Below are positions 9,644-21,830 of a stretch of 64,000 nt of DNA, one piece after another. The notes beneath the pieces are model-generated. The model made no database searches and was not told the DNA's origin. It worked only from the letters and a program-made list of their open reading frames with translations. Numbering within the stretch: the first letter of the stretch is position 1; each line of letters opens with the position of its first letter. The position numbers and the translations under genes are program-made. The DNA comes from Chamaecyparis obtusa. Its lineage: Eukaryota; Streptophyta; Pinopsida; Cupressales; Cupressaceae. The stretch is from contig BSBK01008428.1 of NCBI GenBank assembly GCA_027943335.1, positions 1,118,501-1,182,500 of the forward strand, written 5' to 3'.

Positions 9644-12600
9644 ATGAGTCATCCAGCAATGAGCGGAGCTTCTACTAGCAAGGGAGGCAAAGATAAAGGT
9701 GATCTGAAAGGAAAAGAGAGTAACTCAAATGAATTTATCACCTTACTCCCTGGGTCAACACAAAACAAAAAGGTTAGTGACAAAATTTTCACTGATATCC
9801 TAGCACTGTGTAGAGATGCAAAGACACATGATGTTTCTGGTATGTGTTTATTTCAATATTTTTATAAGAATTATGAAAGCACGGTGCCAGTCTCAAACCC
9901 TTGGACCTCAAGGTTAGCTAGGTTATTCGTGCCATATGTTTTCCTAGATATAGACTTATTGATAGAATTGGAAAATAGGTATGACCCTTTGTCTAAGACA
10001 ATTAGGAAGGATGATGGCTCAGCTTTGGTGACATTGGACAAAAATTATTTTATGAAAGCTTTTAATATATATGTCCTAATGGCTATAGAGATAAACTTGC
10101 AAGCCCAAGCAAACTGATATGCTAGGGAATCAACCCTAGTTTCAAGGGAAATTCAAAATCATGTCCCTAAAGCCAAAAAAAATTATATTGCAACAGTAGC
10201 TGGCACTACCCCATATTTCTATAAAGATTTGAGTTTCTATATCAAGTACATTGCTTATGGATTGTGTAGAGTATTGGGAGTAGATGGTGGCACCGAGAGA
10301 ATTTCTTCAGACATCCTAATAATGGTGCTAGACTTGCAGAGTCCCTATGTAAGTACAAGTTTTGACTACATAGGGTATGTTATAAATAAAATGCATGAAT
10401 TTTTTGAGTCAATTCAAAAGAAGGAGCCATCCCCTAGGTTTATGCATTATTCTCTATTAATGCATCTCATTTTGTTTCACAATTATAACATTATGGATTT
10501 ACAAAACCTCCAACCTAGGATGATGTGGAATGGTCAGCCCAACCCAATCTAGTTTTGGTTGAGGGTGTGGAATTTTACTTCAAGGGAGAATGATTTTTGT
10601 GCGTTTCAGAACTGGATAGTACAACCAATCTTGTTCAGCTTTGGAGTAAACTTGTCCATGCTGCCAATTAAGGCTCTAAAATTATTGATGCCATGTCAAT
10701 TTGTTGACAAATGGACAAGAAATCACAATTGGGGTGATTTCTACTATGAGAAATCATTCACAATGATTAGATTTTATGGGTGTCCTTAGCCACCTCACAT
10801 TCTTCCCTTTTATGTGCCACCCAGAATTGCAGTTTTGGAATTTATTTGGCAACTTATGTTGACTGACAAAGAGCATTTGGCCCCACTCAGGAAGGGTACT
10901 TTTACCCCAAGGCACTTCAAGGTTTGCAATTTTACAATAGGAAAGAAGGCCTTGAATAAGGTAAATGATTGGTTAGGCCACTTTAGAATGAGTGTTGCCT
11001 TATACAGATATATGGATACGGAGAATTTAATTGTAATTGCAAGGAAATTTTACACTCCTACCATCCCCATTAATAATGGACATGAACCTTTCCCTAAAGA
11101 GGATCTCATAAGAAACATCTTGGAAGAAGATGAGATACAAAGAAGAGCACAACAATTTCAAGATTTGTTGGGGTTAGAGAAATAGTTAAAGAAAAAGGAA
11201 ATTCCTTTTGGAGGATTCTTCCCTACATTGCCCTACCTATAGAGATTGGATAAAATGATGGTCAACTATAATGCATTAGTAAATTCACTCGAAGACCAAA
11301 TTGATGATAAAGAGAGAGAAAGAGAAAAGCATTCTACTTCAGAGTATGAAGAAGACAGTGATGGAGGATACTCAGTACATAGCCTTCCTGCTATGGAACA
11401 ACCATGTACTACTGACAAAGTAGTAGATGAAAATGTAATTGTAGATTTAACAGAGGTTCCAAGTACTAAGGAAACAAGTGAGCCTCCTCCCAAAAGACAA
11501 AAAATACAGAAAGGAGAGCCTTCTCAAGTAAGGACAAATGAGAAAAAGAGAGATAGAGTGGGAGCTCTGATTACTGGTACAAGGGCCTATGACCACTAGT
11601 TGAGGAAAAGAATCAGAGAATAAAAGAGAAAACAAAAGGAAATTGTAGAGGAAGTTGAATTACCACTGGCCCTCTACCAAGATGAAAGATTGCTTCATCA
11701 TGAAGCTTTCTTAAAAGATGATGATTTTATTAAGACCGTTGAATTTAAGAACTTCCTCCTATGGCATAAGCAACAACAAGTTGCTTCAAGTGTGCAAATA
11801 ATAGAAGAAGGCCAAGTGTCAGATGAAGCCTTACAAGATTTGAAAGACTATGATCCAGAATCTGAAACAATCACCCCTGAAGATGCCAGGAGGTTAGTAA
11901 AGGAAATAAATATGCTACTTGTGTCTGGCTGGGACCTTGCCTCTACCTTTATAATAGATCAAATAAGAAGGCAGCCAGATATTAATTTGTCTTTAGAAAC
12001 CCAGGTTGGGTACATGATAAAAGGATTTGGGTATAGCCCAAAAAATCAAGCACTGGCAATGTGGAGCCTATATCCCAAAGATCAAAAACCATCTCTTTTG
12101 AATGTGCAAGAGAAGATGGAGGGAGATAAAATTGTATGGTCAATCCATAATACTAGTGACCTTGAGATTTCACAAGTGCTTACTCATTTTTCCAGATTAA
12201 ATGAAGATAAATCAAAGCAGCTATCAGATAGGTTTAAGGGCATGTTTGAATATTACAGTGCTCTTGTCAAAGACATGGAATTGCACACAATGAAAGAAAA
12301 AGCATTGGAGAATACAGTGGAAGGTTTGACTCTACAAACAATAAATATGCCTGTAATTGCCCCTCTACCACCTGAACAACCTGTACAAATAGAGACTCAG
12401 AGTATAGGAGGAGAAGAAGCTATTGCAACTACAGAGAAGGTGAACATAGAGCAGAATGAGGTAGTACTACAAGCCCTATTAAAAATCTTGCAACACAGAA
12501 TTGAAGTTCTGAAAGAAAAAGAAGATGTAGTTTACACTGCATACACTAAACTGCCTAGGTTGCAAGTTGAGGTAAACAATATTGTTTCCATTTTTAATAC

Positions 12601-13150
12601 CTATTTTGGGACTTGGTTAGCTAGGACCTCTTTGTTTGAAAGATTGGTGGCAGTATAACCCCTGAGAACAGATCTCCCAGAGATAGTTTTGCACGTAGGG
12701 GAAGAAATTGAGTAGATATGAATAACTTTATCTTTCTTCAAAGGTAAAGCAAATCAAGTGGAGGTGAGGAAAATTATGTTTGGACCTAATTTCAATAGGT
12801 TCATTCCTCAAATCAAAGCTAAAGATGGTACAATAAAGGATTTGGATAAATGGAGATCAGAATTTGATATCCTACTGCCTAAAAAAGAGGCCTTCATTAA
12901 TGACATCACTGAAATAGATATGGATCACTTCAATGTTATTCTTGATGAAGCTTTTAAAGCTGAGATAGATTTCATTAAGTTTATTATAGATGTCAAGTAG
13001 ATTGTTGATGCCAGGTGGGAGAGATAGAAAGTACAACTGCAAAGCATTCAGTGGCCTATAGAGGAAGAGGTAGTTGCATGGGATGCTCTCAAAAAGCCCA
13101 AGAAGAAGAAGCCTGCAACAGTTGACCTCAACATAATTGATGAAGAGTGA
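9644..13150 (+). pseudogene. N-family large ORF, copy 1 (about 1,168 codons, in-frame stops only)
   Basis: All segments between 9644 and the TGA at 13148-13150 lie in one frame, broken by roughly a dozen stops and no frameshift that I can see. The start MSHPAMSG was chosen because it aligns with MSQPELSM in the minus copy. Layout: an N-terminal region of about 500 residues with conserved blocks (DPLSKTIRKDDGS, YGLCRVLGVDG, HYSLLMHLILFHN, HNWGDFY, LAPLRKGTFTPRHF); an acidic then Lys-rich middle (about 11300-11560); a central block with DLASTFIIDQIRRQP; and a C-terminus ending EEEVVAWDALKKPKKKKPAT. I recognise no catalytic domain. Identity to the copy at 34677-38143 looks like 40-50% in the conserved blocks, judged by eye. 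A structural or gag-like role is possible but unproven. Confidence 0.75.
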
Positions 13151-13979
13151 AGAGGACACTGGTACCTAACACCTAACCTATGAGCACAGGGATGATAACT
13201 ATTTATAAAGAATGGTGTAAGTTAACCTGAAATGGCAGTCGCCATATCTTGCAATAACTAAATGAAGTTATCAAGAATATCTCCAGACAAAGCTGTCAGT
13301 TATCAAATGAAGAAGACCAGATATCAGATGAGTCATCAAGAGTTTTTTATCTTTCCACCACTTAAGGGCCTCAATTTGTATTTTGTCTTTTCTATTTTAG
13401 GTTTAGGGGTAAACCATCTGAAGCTTGTTGCATCCTTACTCATTAAGGATTCCAAGATGGTTCTAGCTAGAAGTAGCAATTGTAACCCATTTTTTGGGAC
13501 ATGGATGAATGTTGAATACAATTTCTGCAGAGCAGACTTCTCATTTCTATGTCTAAAGCTTCTAAGCTTCAAATTTTGTACGTATTGAAACAAGAATATT
13601 TTCAATAAAATACATTGCATTTTCTCTCATATTTTTTATTGTCTCTTTACTTTTATGTATTACTCTTGTATGGTTTTATTTGTGAGGCATATAAAACATA
13701 CCAGTTGCAAGGCAACTAGTCTAATTATTTATCAATTTCTTTCAAGGAAAGGATTAAGGTTTCATAAATAATTTTAGAGAGTAAACACAATTGTTAGGAT
13801 TTTGATAATAGCAATCTAAAAGTGATAGGGTAGTTTGTAAGGCATTCTATTCAAATTGCATGTAGTTTGCAAGGCATTTTATTGTATTTTGTTTGAAATT
13901 TTCCTGTGGATTTACATTCAAAACAACTATTCACCCAAGGATTAGGCACTGGTTTGATTTTTGTTATGCAGTTATCTTT
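13151..13979 (+). other. N-plus 3' region with polyadenylation signal
   Basis: Non-coding. An AATAAA signal lies at 13604-13609. CTGAAGCTTGTTGCATCCTT near 13420 matches CTAAAGCTTGTTGCATCCTT on the minus strand of N-minus (near 34420), and TTCTTTCAAGGAAAG near 13740 also recurs there. The 3' regions are therefore homologous parts of the family. The region is cut at 13979 by the copia insertion and resumes at 21831. Confidence 0.6.
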
Positions 13980-15482
13980 GTTAATATGATTTAGAACAAC
14001 AGAGAGGGGGGGTGAATCAGTTGTTCTCGGGTCTTGATTTATAAAACAAACTTAAAAACTTTTCCTTAAATTAGATCCAATAACCAAAACAAAATAGGTC
14101 ATCACTGATTCAATAATAGAAACATACAACAATGCAGTCCACTACCCAGCTATAACTTAACTTGTAAAACACATAAATGTTCAAACCAAAACATTCACAC
14201 AAGTATTAACACTAGGATTTATAGTGGAAACCCAATTTGGGAAAAACCACTTTGTAACATGCTACTATTATTTTCACTCTTCTGAAGTGAGCTCGGTAAA
14301 AAGCCAACCCTGTCAAAGGTTATAATACACACTGTCAGGTGTGACCTGGTTAAAGGATTTCAATCACCCTGTTAAAAGTGAGCCTAGTCATAGGACTTAC
14401 ATACACTCCATTAGAATGCAACCTTGTTCAAAGGATTTAACATATGACTGTTAGGTCAACCTCTGTTAAAAGGATTTTGACTGTTATTATGGTTAGAAAG
14501 TAGCAGCAATATTTATCTGAAAAATATACAACTCACTTTGCAAATATCAAATCTGATTCCGTACACTAATACTGGTTTACTGACTTTGAAACTTTTCCAT
14601 CTCCATCTCTGATCTGCTCGAAACTTTTCTTCAAGCAACCACCACAATTCTCCTTCAGCCTTTTTTGCTTAAACAGTCAGTAAAATTTTTCTGATCTTCC
14701 AGCATTCTCTGTTCACCCATGTACATACATATCCAAATGCTCAGGTACCCTTTATACTTTCCTCAATTAGGTTAACTCATCTTATGCCACTCAATCTCAT
14801 TCATAGATCTTAGGGTAAGGTCAGATTCATTGAATCTACCCACTTCATATTCTTCGGCTCCTTTTCTAGAATCATCTCAAATCTCTTAAAGATTTACAAT
14901 AAAATATTTTACAGTGCATTTAATGCTTTCAAACAATCAATAAATAAAGTCAACACATTTTACATAATCCAAGAATTCAACAATGTCGGCTCCAAAATTA
15001 AATTCTCTTCAAATATAAAATTGTTGATGCTCGGTCAATACTGTGATCAACTACTCGGTCTTCATGTAGAAAGCTCGGTCATTACTAAAAAATAATTCCT
15101 CAGCTTACATTGTCTTCCTCGGCAATTAACTGTTGTTTGGTCGACACTAGAATTTTTCTCAGCATGTACTAACTCGGTCGACACTAACATTACTCAGCTT
15201 AAACATGATTTTTCTATTCTTTGCTTGGTCAAGCCTACCAGTTTACTCTTCAGTCTTACTAGTATAAACAATACATTATCTCATCATTGTGCAACATAGT
15301 CAAGTACACTTTGTAGTATCAAGATAACTCAACCTTTCCTTAGGTGCTATTTTTACCAACCTTGCCTATCCCCTTAGCAACACTCAAATAGATATAGTAC
15401 TTTCCTAAGTAGCAACAGTCTTACCAATTAAGGTTTGACATCAATGACAATATAACAATTGTTTCAATTGTAGTTTCCAACA
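13980..15482 (-). repeat. Copia 3' LTR (left)
   Basis: A 1,503-bp LTR, TGTTAATATG...TTTCCAACA. Its U3 end (15030-15250 on the plus strand) holds repeated CTCGGT/CTCGGC hexamers. It matches 20322-21825 throughout. Confidence 0.95.
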
Positions 15483-15500
15483 ATCTCCCTCTTTGGCATT
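15483..15500 (-). other. Copia polypurine tract
   Basis: On the minus strand AATGCCAAAGAGGGAGAT directly precedes the 3' LTR. Three similar tracts follow at 15657-15670, 15731-15746 and 15813-15826. Element W has almost the same tract at 29031-29048. Confidence 0.8.
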
Positions 15501-15959
15501 GATGGCAACACCATATGATATCACCTAAATAACACATGGATTACCAACCAATCCAAAAACTTATCTATCCATCAGAGAATTATTTATAATATCCTTAGCT
15601 TCATTCTAATTTAGAATCCTATAAGCCTCACTTTTGTGACCGTCAGAAGTATTCAGATCTCCCTCTATCCCGATCCTTCATTTGAGTTCATCATCCTTAG
15701 CTTCAGTGTCATGTGTTATCATATCAGTTCATCTCCCTCTTTGACAAAAATTCCAAAGTAGCAACTAAAACATACATCCACCAGATGTAGATAATATCTA
15801 TGTAGCTCATTGTTTCTCCCTCTGTCATCTTGCTTATGACTGATTCCTTGTCTTTGCTCCTTTTCACAACTCTAGGCCAGCCCTAAAGTGTGACAATCTT
15901 CTACATCAATTTGTCAAATATTCTATTGTAGCATATTTGATGCAGTGCTCCTAGCTTGT

Positions 15960-16500
15960 CTAGGTAGCCTCAGTTAGGGGAAGGACCCCTAATTGACTTC
16001 TCAAATACTCATGAGCTTCTCTGGGTAAAGCTTTAGTGAATATGTCTGCTAATTGTTCTTTTGTATTCACATATTCCATTCGGACTTCTTTATCTTGTAC
16101 TAATTCTCTCAAGTAGTGATACTTGATTTCAATGTGCTTGGTCTTAGTGTGCATCACTGGATTCTTAGAAATATTGATAGCACTTTTGTTATCATAGAAA
16201 ATAACAATAGGTTCAGTGATTTCTTCTTTCATGCTTATCAACAATTGTTTTATCCATACCAAATTTGAATATTTTACTGCAGCAGCAACATACTCGGCCT
16301 CGGCAGTAGATTGGGAAATGCAATTTTGTTTCTTTCTCATCTAGGAGACTAATCTCTATCCAAGAAAGAAAGCTCCACCACTAGTACTCTTTATGTCATC
16401 TACATTTCCTACACAATCAGCATCTGTATAAACTCTGAGTTCAAATTTTTCATCCTTCTTATAATATAGACCATAGTCAGCAGTTCCTTTCAAGTATCTC
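15960..16500 (-). pseudogene. Copia RNase H
   Basis: The 15960-16340 frame reads ISQSTAEAEYVAAAVKYSNLVWIKQLL, then IVIFYDNKSAINISKNPVMHTKTKHIEIKYHYLRE and ADIFTKALP, the classic copia RNase H signature. Upstream in the same domain are YTDADCVGN and GGAFFLG, with two stops where Ser and Trp are usual (near 16320-16345). It removes RNA from the RNA:DNA hybrid. A frame change separates it from the reverse transcriptase. Confidence 0.92.
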
Positions 16501-16510
16501 ATAATTCTTT

Positions 16511-17473
16511 TTACAACCATCCTGTGTGCTTCTTAGGATTGGCAGAGAATCTTGCCACAATCCCAATAGCTAGTGCAATATCTGGTCTACTATGTACAGC
16601 ATACTGCAATTTTCCAAGCATGGATCTATACAAAGTCTGATTCACTTCTGCAGCATCATCATTCTTAGATAACTTTTGTCCAGTAACCATAGGATTTCCC
16701 ACTGGTTTAGCATCTTCCATCCCAAAAGTTTTCAGTATTTCATTAACATACTTAGACTGTGTAATGAAAATTCCATTCTTCCTTTGATATACTTGTAAAC
16801 CAACAAAAAATTTGATTTCACCAAACATACTCATTTCAAATTCAGTTTGCATTTCATTTGAAAATCTTTTACATAATGCATCTTGTCCACCAAAAATAAT
16901 GTCATCCACAAAAATTTTTGCCAACAGGATACCTTTACCTTATTCATCTTTCATGTACAGATTGCTTGTGTCATTTGTTCTTGAAAATCCAATCTATATC
17001 AAGTAGTTGTGCAACCTCTCATACCATGCTCTAGGAGCTTGTTTCAATCCATATAGTGCTTTGTTTAGTTTGCACACCATGTGTCTTATGTTTGGATCAA
17101 TAAAACCTTATGGTTGTTCTATGTAAACTTCTTCTTCTAGTATACCATTCAAAAATGCAGACTTGACATCCATTTGATATACCTTGAAATCTTTATAAGC
17201 AACATATGCAAGCAGAGTTCTTACTCCTTCCAATCTAGCTACAGGGGCAAATGTCTCCCCATAATCTATTCCTTCTTCTTGTGCGTAGCCTTTGCATACC
17301 AGCCTAGCTTTGTTCCTAGTGATTTCACCATTTTCATTCATCTTATTCTGAAACACCCACTTTGTTCCTATAACATTTTTGTTTTCTGGTCTCAGCACTA
17401 GAGTCCAAGTATCATTCTTCTCAATCTTGTCAATCTCTTCATTCATTGCTTGTATACAGTCTTCATTCTCCAA
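16511..17473 (-). pseudogene. Copia reverse transcriptase
   Basis: Begins with NDTWTLV and [16 protein letters not shown], then [37 protein letters not shown] with a catalytic Asp, the fingers/palm segment [13 protein letters not shown] (out of the longest frames, near 17030), and KIFVDDIIFGG with the second catalytic Asp pair. Later blocks include FFVGLQVYQ and RPDIALAIGIVARF. In-frame stops occur near 17105, 16990 and 16940, at positions normally held by Gln, Lys or similar residues. Confidence 0.93.
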
Positions 17474-17485
17474 TGCCTCTCTAGT

Positions 17486-18660
17486 TTACTTGGGTTCAAA
17501 TTCACACAGTAGGCATGTTGGATCCTTAGTCTTAATTTTGGTCTGAATTCTAGTATTTTTGTCTCCAATTATCTGTTCAGGCTTGTGATGTCTTCTTACA
17601 TATTTTGCCAAAATAGGTTCAGCTCCTCTCTCCTCTATTTCATCATGTTCCTCACCAAGATTTTCAGATTCAACTTCTAAATGCTCGGAAACCTTTTCCT
17701 GATATTTAGCAGCATTTTCTTGTGGGTCAGCATGTTCTTGTTCTCTTTCAGCAATATTTTCTTGATGCTCGGTAGCATATATCTGTTGCTCGGCATTGTT
17801 TACCTGAGACTCAGCATCAGGTGCAAGTCTGTTACTTGCCTCTTCTTCTTCCTCAATGTACACAAAAGATCTATAATCTTCTTGTTCTCTTTTGTTGTCA
17901 GCTTCATTTCTTTCTGCATACTCATAAATTTTGACATTCACACTTTCCACAATTTTGTTAGTGTTAGAGTTCAAACACTTATAAGCCTTACTTTTTGTGG
18001 AATAGCCTAGGAATATGCCTTCATCACTCTTAGCATCAAACTTTCCATCCCTAGTGTCTTTTCATATATAGCACTTACTTCCAAAGATTCTAAAGTATTT
18101 AACACTCGGTGCATGCCCATGCCACAATTCATAGGGTGTCAGATTTGGACCTTTCTTGATCTATACCCAGTTAAGAGTGTAGACAGTAGTGCTTATAGCT
18201 TCTTTCCAGTATTTTTGTGCCACATTATTTTCAATCAACAATGTCCTTGCACAATCCAAGATAGATATGTTTCTCCTTTCTACTATACCATTCTGTGGAG
18301 GCGTTCTAGGTGCAGACATCCATCTTTTAATTCCTCTATCATTGCAAAATAGATTAAATTCATTTGATGTAAATTCTCCACCTCGGTTAGATCTAAGACA
18401 TTTTAGGTTCCTAAATGTCTCCTTCTCAACCTTAGCCAAATACCAATTAAAGAATTGAAAAGCTTCAGATTTTTCTTTTAGAAACATTACATGTATCATC
18501 CTAGTATGATCATCAACAAATAAGATAAAGTTCTAGCACCATAGTAACTTTGTACACCCATAGGTCCACAAAGGTCAGTATGAAGCAAATCTAAAATGTT
18601 TTCAGAAGTAAAGAATTTGCTCTTAAAACTTGACTTTGTCATTTTTCCTAACTGCCATTC
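17486..18660 (-). pseudogene. Copia integrase and acidic linker
   Basis: The 18161-18499 frame has the core integrase segment: VMFLKEKSEAFQFF, LRSNRGGEFTSNEF with a catalytic Asp replaced by Asn (usually SDRGGEF), and PRTPPQNGIVERRN with the catalytic Glu. APSVKYFRIFGSKCY and DAKSDEGIFLGYS follow around 18000-18110. An acidic linker rich in Glu, Ala and Gln (17486-17974) leads to the reverse transcriptase. The segment from 18500 to 18660 is damaged by stops and a frameshift. Confidence 0.9.
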
Positions 18661-18663
18661 CTT

Positions 18664-19215
18664 TCACATCACATTCTCAGGTTTCTTCAATCTAGGTAGA
18701 CCTCTTACCTTTTTCTTCTTAGTTATCTCTACCAAATTTTCAAAGTTAACATGACATAGCCTTTTATGCCATAACCAAATATCATCAAGTTGTGAAATTA
18801 AACATGTTTCTTTAGATAGGTCAAGATAAAACAAATTACCTCTAGTCTGATCTCCACTCCCAATTAGCTCTCCAGCAGCATTAAATATTTTAGCTTGCTT
18901 GTGATGAAATTCCACTCCGTAACTAGTTTTGTTAAGCTGAGCAACACTTAACAAATTATAATTAAGACCTTCAACCCAATATGCATTTTCACAAGATATC
19001 TTATCAGTCAGTTTAATCAAACCTTTTCCTTTAAAAGGACATGGTGCATCATTACCAAATTTTACACTTTTACCTTTGTAATGATGTAAGGTCTCAAACT
19101 TATTTTTTTTACCAGTCATGTGATGTGAACAACCACTATCAATAATCCATTTATCATTCTTGTTCACATAGGATATCAATGCAATTTTCTCATCCTCATC
19201 AAATTCATCTTTCAT
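18664..19215 (-). pseudogene. Copia protease and GAG-pre-integrase zinc domain
   Basis: KWIIDSGCSHHMTG holds the protease active-site DSG near the start (residues about 24-37). VEGLNYNLLSVAQL is the conserved C-terminal part of the copia protease. IWLWHKRLCHVNFENL starts the zinc-binding pre-integrase domain. It is in a different frame from gag, and one nucleotide appears to have been gained or lost near 19240. Confidence 0.9.
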
Positions 19216-19226
19216 TGCAACATAGA

Positions 19227-20261
19227 CTACCTCAATTTCAAAATATCACTCTCAGTGTCAGTTTCTTTTTCAGCAATGTAACAAGATTTCTTACCTTTTC
19301 CTTTGTAGTCTTTGTTCCATCGATAGCTTCTTTCATCTCTTCTGTCTTTGTGTTTTCTTTTTCCTTCATCATCTTTATCCTTCCTGTCAGGACATCTAGT
19401 AGCTAAATGACCAACTTTATCACATGCAAAACATATAATAGGGAGTTTACCTTTATACTTTCCTTTTCTCCTTCTCAGTCTTCTATCCATAAGAGCTTCT
19501 AGATCTTCCAGTTCTTCATCAGAAGTGTCACTATCACTTTCACTTTCACTATCACTTTCGCTGATGCATCTTTCTTTTTCTTTCTTTGGCTTGTTTAGAA
19601 CTAGTTGTGACTTGAAAGGAGATTCAACATTTCCAATGCTTCCAATAGTGAAATTATCATAGTTACAGAGTTCAAAAGCAATCAACTTACCAACCAAACT
19701 TTCCAAAGTAAGCACATTAGCAGAGTTGCATCTAGATTCTTGAATAGCTGTTATCTTAATAGCATATATAGGATGCAGGGTTCTTAGTACTTTCCCAATT
19801 ATAGTTTCATCATCAATAGCCCCATTTTCTCCTCTAATAGCATTCACAACTTCTTTTATTCTACCACAATATTGTGTAATGTTTTCTCCTTCTTGCATTC
19901 TCATTTCATCAAACTTACCTCTAAGACTCTTGGCCTTTGCTTTCAGTACATTTAAGTCACCACCATAGATCCTTGCAAGTGTGTCCCACATATCCTTAGA
20001 AGTTATGCAATCCTTAATGTCCTCAAATTCTAGATAGCTTAGGGTAGATGCAATTTCTAGCATTGCCTGATTATGTTCTTGCTTAGCTCTCATTTCTTCA
20101 GCAGTCAAAGGTGCGATAGGTGAGACATCGATATTTTCAATGTAGTACTTTGCAAAGTCACCAATACCAGCCAGATGTAGCTTCATCAAGCTTTGCCATG
20201 TAGGGAAGTTTTGCTTGTTCAGCTTTGGTACCTCCTTATACATCCTGATCATTTGCTTCAA
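19227..20261 (-). pseudogene. Copia gag
   Basis: 344 codons starting MKQMIRMYKEVPKLNKQNF about 47 bp downstream of the primer site. It holds a UBN2-type gag domain (FPTWQSLMKLHL, then ITSKDMWDTLARIYGG and LRGKFDEMRMQEGENITQYCGRI) and one zinc knuckle, CFACDKVGHLATRC, at about residues 276-289, flanked by acidic/Ser-rich and Lys-rich stretches. It would form the virus-like particle. The frame itself is open; the break is at the junction with protease. Confidence 0.92.
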
Positions 20262-20307
20262 GCCCCTTTAAACTTGATTTCTGTCAACACTAATAATAAG
20301 CAACAAA

Positions 20308-20319
20308 GCTCCGATACCA
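20308..20319 (-). other. Copia primer-binding site (initiator tRNA-Met type)
   Basis: On the minus strand TGGTATCGGAGC starts two bases after the 5' LTR end. The usual plant tRNA-iMet site is TGGTATCAGAGC, so there is one difference. Confidence 0.88.
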
Positions 20320-20321
20320 AT

Positions 20322-21825
20322 TGTTAATATGATTTAGAACAACAAAGAGGAGGGGTGAATCAGTTGTTCTCAGGTCTTGATGTATAAAACAAACTTAAAA
20401 ACTTTTCTTTAAATTAGATCCAATAACCAAAACAAACTTGATCATCACTAATTCAATAATAGAAACATACAACAATGCAGTCCACTACCCAGCTGTAACT
20501 TAACTTGTAAAACACAGAAATGTTCAAACCAAAACATTCACACAAGTATTAACACTAGGATTTATAGTGGAAACCCAATTTGGGAAAAACCACTTTGTAA
20601 CATGCTACTATTATTTTCACTCTTCTGAAGTGAGCTCGGTAAAAAGCCAACCCTGTCAAAGGTTACAATACACATTGTCAGGTGTGACCTGATTAAAGGA
20701 TTTCAATCACCCTGTTAAAAGTGAGCCTAGTCATAGGACTTACATACACTCCATTAGAATGCAACCTTGTTCAAAGGATTTAACATATGACTGTTAGGTC
20801 AACCTCTGTTAAAAGGATTTTGACTGTTACAATGGTTAGAAAGTAGTAGCAATATTTATCTGAAAAATATACAACTCACTTTGCAAATATTAGATCCAAT
20901 TCCATACACTAATGTTGGTTTACTAACTTTGAAACTTTTCCATCTCCATCTCTGATCTACTCAGAACTTTTCTTCAAGCAACCACCACAATTCTCCTTCA
21001 GTCTTTTCTGCTTAAACAGTCAGTAAAAATTTTCTGATCTTCCAACATTCTCTGTTCACCCATGTACATACATATCCAAATGCTCAAGTTCCCTTTATAC
21101 TTTCCTTAATTAGGTTAACTCATCTTATGTCACTCAATCTCATTCATAGATCTTAGGGTTAGGTCAAATTCATTGAATCTACCCGCTTCATGTTCTTCGG
21201 CTCCTTTTCTAGAATCATCTCAAATCTCTTAAAGACTTACAATAAAATGTTTTACAGTGCATTTAATGCTTTCAAACAATCAATAAATAAATTCAACATG
21301 TTTTACATAATCCAAAAATTCAACAATGTCGGCTCCAAAATTAAATTATCTTCAAATATAAAATTGATGATGCTCAGTCAATACTGTGATCAACTACTCA
21401 GTCTTCATGTAGAAACCTCGGTCATTACTAAAAAATATTTCTTCATCTCACACTGTCTTCCTCGGCAATTAATTGTTGTTCAGTCGACACTAGAATTTTT
21501 CTCGGCATATACTAACTCGGTCGACACTAACATTACTTAGCTTAAACATGATTTTTCCATTCTTTGCTCGGTCAAGCCTACCAGTTTACTCTTCAGTCTT
21601 ACTAGTATAAACAATACATTATCTCATCATTGTGCAACATAGTCAAGTACACTTTGCAGTATCAAGATAACTCAACCTTTCCTTAGGTGCTATTTTTACC
21701 AACCTTGCCTATCCCCTTAGCAACACTCAAATAGATATAGTACTTTCCTAAGTAGCAATAGTCTTACCAATTAAGGTTTGACATCAATGACAATACAACA
21801 ATTGTTTCAATTGAAATTTCCAACA
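20322..21825 (-). repeat. Copia 5' LTR (right)
   Basis: A 1,504-bp LTR that drives transcription towards lower coordinates. It differs from the left LTR by scattered substitutions, many of them C/T or G/A. CTCGGT-type repeats lie at about 21370-21580. Confidence 0.95.
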
Positions 21826-21830
21826 ATCTT

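Larger units (their letters stand above)
13980..21825 (-). mobile_element. Ty1/copia LTR retrotransposon, nearly full length, inside N-plus
   Basis: TG at 13980, CA at 21825, perfect TSD ATCTT (13975-13979 and 21826-21830), and two LTRs of 1,503 and 1,504 bp with only scattered differences, so a fairly recent insertion. On the minus strand the order is LTR, tRNA-Met primer site, gag, PR, INT, RT, RNase H, polypurine tract, LTR: the Ty1/copia order. Several in-frame stops and at least two frameshifts make this copy non-functional. It is the only element here that still has all enzyme domains. Confidence 0.95.

Noticed and set aside
20308..20319. tRNA genes at the TGGTATC sites
   Set aside because: Only the 12-13 bases complementary to the tRNA end are present next to LTRs; there is no cloverleaf.
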